The notes beneath the pieces are model-generated. The model worked only from the letters and a program-made list of their open reading frames with translations, searched no databases and was not told the origin of the DNA. A program made the translations under genes and the position numbers. DNA of 64,000 nucleotides from Costus lasius (taxonomy: Eukaryota; Streptophyta; Magnoliopsida; Zingiberales; Costaceae): NCBI GenBank assembly GCA_027563935.2, contig CM050454.1, positions 73,366,596 to 73,430,595 of the forward strand, written 5' to 3'. Shown piece by piece: positions 56,708-64,000 of this stretch (positions within the stretch are counted from its first letter, which is position 1; each line of letters starts with the position of its first letter).

Positions 56708-57264
56708 AAAAAATATAAAAATAAGTTAAACAATATTCAATATTATTTTAAAAAGCTAATGATTAATAAGTAAATAAAAGTAGATGCATCATGTCATATT
56801 TTAAACACAAAATTAAAAGAAAAATAAATAAATAAAAATTATACTTGTATAGACCTATTAAAGCCTCGTGGGTGTTAAAAATGAAACAAACTAATAATAA
56901 GCAAAGTAAATAATTGAGATAATAAGAAAAAAATTTATTTTATCTTCTTTTTATATTTTAATATAAAAGGGGATGCTTTATTTATTACAATCCAAAAAAT
57001 TTATAACTTGTGAATAATAATTATATAAGTTTTAAGTTTATAATTAAAGAAAATCGAAAGAGGATGAACGGAGATCTACACTAATATTATTCATAAGTTT
57101 TTAATTTGCTTTAATTTTTTTATTTATGATAACGATTCTGTCTTCTGGAATATTCCAACGGGGTTTTCCACTTCTCATCAAGCATCCGCGCCCTTAATGG
57201 ACTTTCAGTTAGCTTCCATCTTACGTCCGCCTCTTGGTTTCCCTTATCGTCCTCTGCGGCGACG
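56708..57264. other. AT-rich region upstream of the CXXC gene
   Basis: No coding sequence is seen. 56708-57120 is very AT-rich, and it may include the decayed Copia-3 leader. Composition changes at about 57150-57264 to C/T-rich and GC-richer text, as expected of the 5' UTR of a plant gene. I see no convincing TATA box at a fixed distance. Confidence 0.4.
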
Positions 57265-57569
57265 ATGGTGTTCTACGCCCTCTTTTTCACAGCCGAGCTC
57301 GAGAACCTCACCAATCTCCAGCTGCGAGGAGGCTGCGACGATCCCAATTACGCATACTACTTCAAGGTCTCCGCGCCTCTTCTGCTCGATTGACCCCCTT
57401 AGCTGCGACGCTCTTTGGTTTTTGATCGGATTCCAGATTTTATTTCTTTTTGTTTCTCTAGGTAAAGTGCGAGAACTGCGGGGAAATTAGCCAGAAAGAG
57501 ACGTGCGTCTTGTTGTCTGAATCGGTTTCGCTTCCTACCGGCCGGGGCACTGCAAATCTCGTGCAGAAG
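57265..57569 (+). CDS. CXXC motif-containing zinc-binding protein (DUF866/UPF0587-type), exons 1-2
   Basis: The only host gene I can support. Exon 1 is 57265-57366 (ATG, 34 codons, MVFYALFFTAELENLTNLQL and on to GGCDDPNYAYYFK). A 95-bp intron 57367-57461 has GT and AG borders. Exon 2 is 57462-57569 (36 codons, VKCENCGEISQKETCVLLSE to RGTANLVQK), followed by GT. This is the start of the conserved eukaryotic family, with the first zinc-binding CXXC (CENC). In the family a second CXXC follows directly in the next exon and the protein is about 160 residues; its biochemical role is poorly defined. I could not find an intact exon 3, so this is a 5' fragment, a pseudogene or a gene with a very long intron. 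Both introns are phase 0. The short internal frames starting at 57197 and 57234 are off-frame. Confidence 0.75.
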
Positions 57570-59677
57570 GTTTGTTGTTCTCATCTTTATAGCTGAACAT
57601 TTGTTTTAATGTTTGTAGAAGGTTTACGGATTCGTTCAGTGTGATTCTTGTGTTTTTTTTTTTTTCTTATCTCACCATCTGAACTGCTTCGTGTTGTTTG
57701 GATGTTCGATTGCTAGACAATAGCGGAACGGATCGGACAGTTTGTAAAATTGGTCGAGTCATGTGCACCATCCATAATAATGATAGTTCCAAGTGAAAAA
57801 GAAGTTGCTAATGTGCATGGAATAGGTCTGCTAATCCATTCATTATGAAGTGGAATTTCCTGGTGGAATCAAGGGTAACAAATGTGGGATTACCAGTATT
57901 CTGTAATCATACTCAATGATTGTTCCTAGCTAGTTCACTTATTGATCCGATGATGTGGATAAAATTTTAGTCAGTCAAGTGTTTGAACCCGTATCTGACT
58001 TGGCTCACTAGAGTTTATTTTGTCTACACAAAAAGGCACAGAGGATTTTAGGTCTCCTCTTTTTGATGTTTAAGTTAGGTTATGGGAGAGGCATCAAACT
58101 TTATATGATAATATGAAAGAGCGCTAGAGTTTTCCCTTCCCTTGTTTCAGAGATATTTGTACCTTTGGGGTTGTGCATGTAAGTTACTTATTTGGACTAT
58201 GTCGTTTCAAGCATTGTGGAACCAATAAGTGATTAATGATAACTCGTAGATGTAGTAATGAATGCTAGCATTTGATTCAGTTGCGGTTCATTATAATATT
58301 TGTTACAATTGTTGTAGGCAATAAAGGCTATGTCAATGTGCACTTTTTTTCTTGAGTGAGCAATGAAGACTTACTATAGCCTTACATTGGTTCCTTTTAC
58401 ATTGTGTAGGCTATGATGAGAGCATAGTTATTATGATAGGATGTTATCTTTGGTGAATCTTGTGTGATTTGAGTTATGTGACATTCTAAACTATCTAATA
58501 GAGTGATATCGTCCAAGTCGTTTAATGCCCATGTGATCCACGGGGAAGAGAACAATAATAAGACTCATTCACTTGGGCAAGTTTTGAGTAAGCTGATAAC
58601 ATATGGAAGTTGCTAGTTATTTGAGATTGGCGTCTTGGTTAGTTAAGTATGTGATTAACTTGAGTGGGCCTTGAATTTATTTTGATTTGTCAAGCTTTGT
58701 GTACCAAGCTGAATTTGTGTAGGAAACTTTGTCCAAGAAGGTAATTAGGGAAAGGGATTGCCGCTGCCAACTTTATAAGAAAATCAAGATACTTTTTCTT
58801 GCTCATGGAGTTATCATCTTAGAATCAACTGCGCATGGAAGAAAAAGCTTGTAGCGACTGTGCAAAAGATGGAGATTGAGTTCGTTATGAAGTTTTTAAC
58901 AGTAGTTCAAGCTTAGGTGGTGGAAGCCTATTGATAAGCCTAGTAGAAATGGAAAAGACTATTGTTTGAGAAGACTTGTATGGCCTAGGAGGTGTGTACC
59001 ATGACGGAGATTGATGAAGCTAAAAGTTAATAGCCAACATGTTACTTAGCCGCGTAGAGCATTTGTGACAAGGTAACAATTGAGGACTCAACCTACCACA
59101 AGGGAAGCACTTCGAATTCTAGTGCTAGATATATTGGAATCATGCTTTATGTAATGATCTATTCTTGAAGGTTTTAACAAATCACTTGTTCCCTATGATT
59201 GATATGAATACCAATTGGATCTTTTGGGGATGGTTTATCACCTAAGCCTTTACCAAAAGACCCCTATGAGGAAATAAACTTTGTCAAGGCGTTAGAATAT
59301 CTTGTCTAAAGATATTTCTTGCTCATTTGTACATTCTTCTTTTTAAGTCATTATAGTTGGTACACCCAAATGATATGTTGTGATACTCCTCTTCCTATAA
59401 AATGAACTTCTTTCAACATTTTGGATAAGTTTTGACTCTGTTGGTTTGAGTTATATGTTAAATATAGTATTATTGATTCAAATGGAGCTGCAAGCAAGGA
59501 GTTTGCACTCCCTTGGATAGCCTTTATGGTTTGAGCGAAGTAATAGCATCTTGTGTGAGGGTTTTATATTCCTTTATATAGCATTTCTTGAGTTTGGAGA
59601 TTGTTTGAATTAGTTCCAATTGATTTCTATGCTTTAGGTTGTAATTTACAAACCAAGAGACCAAGGCACATAGCTAA
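57570..59677. other. Intron or flanking sequence after exon 2, no gene recognised
   Basis: No confident exon is seen. Around 57740-57800 a weak match to the expected third exon can be read (TGTAAAATTGGTCGAG then CACCATCC..ATAATGATA), with indels and no open frame. A T-tract lies near 57652-57664. The rest is AT-rich noncoding text without a recognisable element until the LTR at 59683. Confidence 0.4.
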
Positions 59678-59682
59678 CATTG

Positions 59683-59877
59683 TGATAGAACCTCAGCCGT
59701 CACTGGTGAGAAATCGTGCAAAGCATGCCCTAGGAAGACAATAACAAAATACTTAGACTCCCTAACTCTAACTCTAGGCCCTTATTTATAGAACTTCTCT
59801 ACTTAGCGAATCGGGTATGACATACCAACCCGGATCCGCTTTATTAATAACCTATTAATGATATTGGGCCCGTAACA
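59683..59877 (-). repeat. 3' LTR of the TR-GAG-like element
   Basis: 195 bp. On the minus strand it starts TGTTACGGGCCCAATATC and ends GGTTCTATCA. It is next to the purine tract at 59878-59893. Confidence 0.85.
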
Positions 59878-60069
59878 ATTGCCCCCCTCTCTAACTAGCC
59901 TTATTCTCAAGGCTTCTTCAGGATCCCAAGTTACTCGATCTTCTCCCTCCATATTTTCATCTTCGGATAGTAATATCAATCGGAATTGTCTGTTCTCGCA
60001 TCAGTGCATTGGATGATACGGTTGATCACAATGAAAGCATAACTATTTTTCTATTTTATTGACATATTC

Positions 60070-60870
60070 CTAGTGGGATATAGCTCGACTCCTCCTAGCA
60101 CGGTCATAAGTGTTTGAAGATGTACGTTGACTTCCTACCTTTTTGTTGCCAGTATGAGATGACCCACCTCCTCTCCGCTCAGCATGTAGTGTAGTGCTAG
60201 AGTTAACACTAATACTTCTCCTTGGCTGTTGGACACTATAAGTTGAAGCAACTCTGGAAGGTGAATCTAATAAAGTTGGATTAGAAGGAGGCTTCCTCCC
60301 CAAGAGTAATTGTCATTACTCGATTTGCTTTTGCACACTACCCCTTAAGCCCCTATTTGCCCTTTTAATGTTGATCCCCCTATCAGCTCCCTCTCAATGA
60401 CTCGAGCAAGTGTCATGACTCGTATAACATTAGTGGGTAAAAAAGCTCGCACTTTTTCTCTAATATTGTTGTTTAAACTTTTCAAAAATAAACCCACGTA
60501 TTGTTCTTTAAAAAGATCAGGTATCTATGAGACTATCGCCTCAAAAACCCCTATATGCTCTGTCATTGTCAGAAGACCTTGCTCAAGGGCCGCCAGATGC
60601 TCATATGCAGAAGTGGCTGGAAACTCACTATAGCGCTGTATCATTTCTTCCTTTAACCTTTTTCATATAAGATCGAAAATTCTTCTTTTCATCCATCGAA
60701 ATCAGTGTCCTGCCGAGCCTTCCATGCTCATAAAAGCCATTGGAACCTTATATTCATCAGTCGTCTTCTGTATATCAAAGTATTGCTCTGCCGTGCAATT
60801 CATCCTACTAGATCAGTCCCATCAAATCCTAGAAGCTCTATGCGCCTATGGATCTACCGTATGTCCGCTC
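60070..60870 (-). pseudogene. Degenerate Gypsy-type gag of the TR-GAG-like element
   Basis: Read on the minus strand in pieces: ELLGFDGTDLVG, then in another frame FDIQKTTDEYKVPMAFMSMEGSAGH, RLKEEMIQRYSEFPATSAYE, LAALEQGLLTMTEHIGVFEAIVS, DLFKEQYVGLFLKSLNNNIREKVRAF and MTLARVIEREL. This is the order of a Ty3/Gypsy gag core. A serine/arginine-rich tail follows at 60303-60070. There are stops and at least two frame changes. No protease or RT follows. The element would have depended on another element for its enzymes. Confidence 0.75.
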
Positions 60871-60879
60871 CTGAAGTCA

Positions 60880-61587
60880 TCCCCTGACTGGGTCACCTCC
60901 CAAGTGTACTCCACTATCCTGTCTGTCTTCATCAATAATTTTTATTCTGTTTAGCCTCATGCTTGACTTTGGTGGAGACTAACGCTCACCGATGGAAATC
61001 AATAATAGAACAGGACCTCCGTTCGACGCTGCCTGTTGTCTCAACAGCGAAAGATGGGAACGAAGGGGCTGCCGCCACCGATGACGAACGGGATGCCCTT
61101 CTCGCGTCACCGAAAATAGTCTCCTACGCCAAAGAACAAACATGCCTCCACCCGTGTTTGTCGCTTGGTTCCACGCGAGGATGCCTAGAAAGGGTGTCGC
61201 CGCCAAGAAGAAGGAGATGCCGCCGGAAGGAAGATGCTACTGCGAGAAGATGTTGCCGCGCTGTGTGGTCGATGCCGCTGGTGCCAAGCAAATCTTTGAA
61301 GATGATGGCCGCGATGATTTCGAGCGGAAGATGCTACTGATGTCATTAATCGCGAAGACTCACACCGTTCCCCTGATTGTTGCACGTCTCATACCTTCAT
61401 AATGGTTGTTTTACGTTCACCTCCTCCCTAGGGTTTCCATTGACTCCTCCCTAGGGTTTTTTTGTCGGCTTGATCAACGATAATAGATTCGCCGATTAGA
61501 TCTACTATCAACAACAGAATTTCTTCCGCCTTTATCCGTCGCCAAACCACCGGTTCTCGAGCGATCGATTCGGCAGGTCAGACCAAT
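60880..61587 (-). other. Leader of the TR-GAG-like element
   Basis: About 700 bp between the 5' LTR and gag. The first bases after the LTR on the minus strand are AT then TGGTCTGACCTGCC, which starts with the TGG expected of a PBS. I cannot name the tRNA. The GC-rich middle gives overlapping frames on both strands, none with a recognisable domain. Confidence 0.5.
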
Positions 61588-61782
61588 TGATAGAACCTCA
61601 GCCATCACCGGCGAGAAATCGTGCAAAGCACGCCCTAGGAAGACAATAACAAAATACTTGGACTCTCTAAATCTAACCCTAGGCCCTTATTTATAGAACT
61701 TCCCTACTTAGCGAACCGAGTATGATATACCAACCCGGATTTGCTTTTTTAATAACCTACTAATGATATTGGGCCCGTAACA
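61588..61782 (-). repeat. 5' LTR of the TR-GAG-like element
   Basis: 195 bp, the same length as the partner at 59683, followed by the target duplication CATTG. Confidence 0.85.
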
Positions 61783-61949
61783 CATTGATTGATTGATTAT
61801 GAACTAAGTTGTTTCACTTAGCATACAATTATTGTTAAATATGCTTGTGACTTAAGTTTTATAACTAGCACATAGCTATCTTTGATTTGCACTCTATATT
61901 TGCACGCATAAGTTGGACTTACGGGAATAACTTTCGACAATTGCTAGGA

Positions 61950-62345
61950 AGGAATTAGACCATGTTGCTTATGTTAGGCACATAATTAATAATTATTGTA
62001 AGGTGATCTAGGCTATGTCACTCATAAGTCCGTGTACTCAGGCGCATAACCATGTAAAATCACTGGTGGGGGGGGGGGGGGGGGTGGGGGGGGTGATCTT
62101 AATTGTATTGCCCATGAGTTTTTGGGCTTGAGCGCATAGCTCTTAATTTATCATGCAAGGTATTTAGGCCATGCCATCCATGAGTCTTAAGTGTGTAGCT
62201 ATTGATAATTGTGAAAGGCAATCTACCTTGTATCACCAAAAGTATATGGGCTTCGGTGTGTAGTCATTAATAATTATCATAAATGATTGAGGCTATGTCA
62301 CCCATATGTCTATAGATTTGAGCATATAGTCATCGACAAACACAA
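61950..62345. repeat. Degenerate minisatellite, about 60-80 bp units
   Basis: Five units near 62008, 62099, 62167, 62223 and 62288 repeat a scheme of AGGCTATGTCACCCATAAGT-like text, then GGGCTTGAGCGCATAG-like text, then an ATTAATAATTAT block. The poly-G run lies between the first and second units. Confidence 0.65.
62068..62093 (+). repeat. Poly-G run
   Basis: 17 consecutive G, one T, then 8 G. Long G homopolymers are rare in plant DNA and error-prone in sequencing, so the exact length may not be reliable. Confidence 0.9.
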
Positions 62346-62599
62346 AGATGAGGATATTGAAAAGCTTTGCCCTTACAAAAAGTATTGCCTTAGCTGGTGA
62401 TGTTCAATTACAAGGATTTTCATGACCTACCAAGTTTTGTAGTTTGCAAGTTTTAGTTTAAGGACCTTGATCTTGTTAAGGTCCTTCCCAGCTGCATTTA
62501 CCTTTCCTAACTAACTTGGCTCAATAATTGTAGTTAAATGAAGGGCTAAGTTTCTTTAGTAGATTGCCATCCTTAGTAAGAATGTTTCACTAGTCTCTT

Positions 62600-63760
62600 C
62601 AACATTTAGTCCATGTGGGCCTCAAGTTTGCTATCCAAGTTGTTGGTAGTCCATGTGGGTCTCAAACATATGTTAGCTTAAAAGGAATTTCTCCTGGTAG
62701 TCTTCTCACCAACCTTCTCCTTGAGTGCATTTAATGGAAACTTATTTGTGACTTATGTTAGAGCTTTTGCTTGATGATGAGCTGCAAATGTTACTTGATG
62801 TTGTATGCCCAATCTTGAGAAATAGTCTTCTCAAACTTCCTATCAGTGAATTATGTGCCATTATGAGGGATAACAACTTTGGGAAACCCAAACTAATATA
62901 TATGGGTTCTGATGCTGTTTAGGTTTTAGCCTTTCCTTGGTTGGTAGAATACTCCACCTCAACTAGGGTGTCCTTCCTCCTAAAGCAATTGACAATAAGG
63001 TTATTAGGAACACAATTTGGATCTATAAATTGTACAATTCTATCATCAAAATTAGGCCGAGTGACTTGAAATTTGTATGTGAACTTAATGGACATAGGCA
63101 TTGTAGGATTTTTGATTCTATCACTAGGATCTTTAAGATATATGATCTATTCTGATGTATAAAATAGGTGATTAAGTGTCAAAACCTTAACTTGTTAACT
63201 TGCAAAATGTTAACCTTAACTTTAAGTTATTTAAATAATTAAAATAATAATAATATATTTTTTTAAATTGCCTGCCTTGCATATGTCACTTGGCCAACAA
63301 TATTTAACATAATCAGTTACTCAACTTTGACTTTGCTAATGCCTCTATTGGTATTCTTGAAAGTACATTTTATCTCATAGTTGAAGTCACCGTAGTACAA
63401 ACATGTTGCTACTATTCTACTTACTTTTTTGTTTTCTAACATTTGTCTGACTTAATTTTTATTGAAGACAAACAAAATATACTTTGAAGTACATGATAGG
63501 ATCTTTTAATTCTACAATTTGATCCCATGGAGCATTCACTATTTTTAATAGAAAATCAAACTTGGTCGAGAAAGGACCTTACAAGTCAAGGCCATGTTAC
63601 TGGAAGGACCAAGTGATGTTAAGTAGTGGAGAGGCGTATAGTTGATGCTTTGGGTTTTGTTTTGAAACATTGAGATCAGTTGCACTTGCGCACATAGTTC
63701 ATATGATACCACTTTAAGGTTGGCTAGAAAAATCCTTGTGGAGAATTCTATAAGAAATAT
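62600..63760 (-). pseudogene. Degenerate Tat-type Gypsy integrase remnants
   Basis: On the minus strand, 63700-63580 contains LHYLTSLGPSSNMALTCKVL, which resembles the segment of Tat-type integrase just before the first catalytic aspartate. 62915-62850 reads FGFPKVVIPHNGT, close to the second catalytic region, followed by FTDRKFEKTIS. About 62700 reads GEIPFKLTYV. The pieces are in the right order and spacing for one integrase but are full of stops. The 60-codon frame at 63101-62919 lies within it. 62346-62600 and 63760-64000 hold no feature I can name. Confidence 0.5.
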
Positions 63761-64000
63761 TTTGCCTTTGATATTTGCACAAACTTTTATGTCTCATTTA
63801 TGACCTTTTTTGACTTGCTAAGTCAAAGATAACGTAGATATGACATTGAAATACAATGCTTGTACAATGTTAAATAGAAAGGAAAAAGTCTTATTCCAAT
63901 GTTGATACATGAATCTATGTGAGCCTAATTTCCCATATGGAACTTAAGGCTTAGCTTACTAGGTTAATTTTATACATGATATATAAGACTCTCCAAACGT

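Larger units (their letters stand above)
59683..61782 (-). mobile_element. Small non-autonomous LTR element with gag only (TR-GAG-like)
   Basis: Two direct 195-bp repeats (59683-59877 and 61588-61782) with TGATAGAACC...CGTAACA edges, flanked by the 5-bp duplication CATTG (59678-59682 and 61783-61787). Orientation is minus: the polypurine tract GAGAGGGGGGCAAT (minus strand) borders the LTR at 59877. Total length is 2100 bp. The inside holds only a decayed gag. The LTRs differ at about 16 of 195 positions by eye, so it is much older than Copia-1 and Copia-2. This fits the published TR-GAG class of terminal-repeat elements with only a gag domain. Confidence 0.85.

Noticed and set aside
61142..61402. 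86-codon plus-strand frame in the TR-GAG-like leader, possible host gene
   Set aside because: It lies inside the element between LTR and gag, overlaps other frames on both strands, and no domain is recognisable.
62919..63101. 60-codon minus-strand frame as a small gene
   Set aside because: It lies between recognisable pieces of a decayed Tat-type integrase and has no independent support.

Overview
This window is nuclear DNA from a flowering plant with a large, repeat-rich genome. It has no prokaryotic features. Plant-type LTR retrotransposons (Ty1/Copia primed by initiator-Met tRNA, a chromodomain Ty3/Gypsy, Athila/Tat-type Ty3/Gypsy) occupy most of it. I can support only one host gene, a two-exon fragment at 57265-57569. 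I cannot name the species.

Layout. 1-9.9 kb holds old decayed material: Copia LTR fragments on both strands (205-410 and 1385-2672), an Athila/Tat LTR end with PBS and gag scraps (3610-5020), and an AT-rich tandem array (7070-7795). 8.3-11.3 kb is a truncated Ty3/Gypsy element (Gypsy-A) with a putative LTR, PBS, gag N-terminus and a defective protease ORF. It is cut by a minus-strand Copia LTR (11345-13549). 13.6-30.8 kb is a chromodomain Gypsy (Gypsy-B) whose integrase was split by a complete Copia element (Copia-1, 17997-27101, TSD ATTTG). 30.8-35.7 kb is the 3' half of a plus-strand Athila-type element (Athila-P). 35.7-43.9 kb is a related minus-strand element (Athila-M) that lost RT, RNase H and integrase but kept gag, protease and a 3' ORF. 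43.9-56.7 kb is a decayed minus-strand Copia (Copia-3). It received two further insertions 58 bp apart: an odd LTR-plus-triple-PBS element (44770-46258, TSD GTAAT) and a complete Copia-2 (46317-55355, TSD ATTTT). 57.2-57.6 kb holds exons 1 and 2 of a CXXC zinc-binding (DUF866/UPF0587-type) protein gene. 59.7-61.8 kb is a 2.1-kb LTR element with 195-bp LTRs and only a gag (TSD CATTG). 61.8-64 kb holds a degenerate minisatellite, a poly-G run and a decayed Tat-type integrase on the minus strand.

How the parts relate. Copia-1 and Copia-2 are the same family: LTRs of 1684 and 1645 bp, the same leader motifs and closely similar gag-pol. By my reading each LTR pair differs at about 13 positions, so both are recent. 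Neither copy is intact: Copia-1 has a premature stop and a frameshift, and Copia-2 has a lost gag start, a premature stop and a changed RT catalytic motif. The nesting order can be read from host reading frames that resume across each insertion and from the 5-bp target duplications. Several junctions (13592, about 35746 and about 35816) are not clean insertions and imply deletions or recombination between elements.

All homology statements come from recognising motifs by eye; no database search was run.
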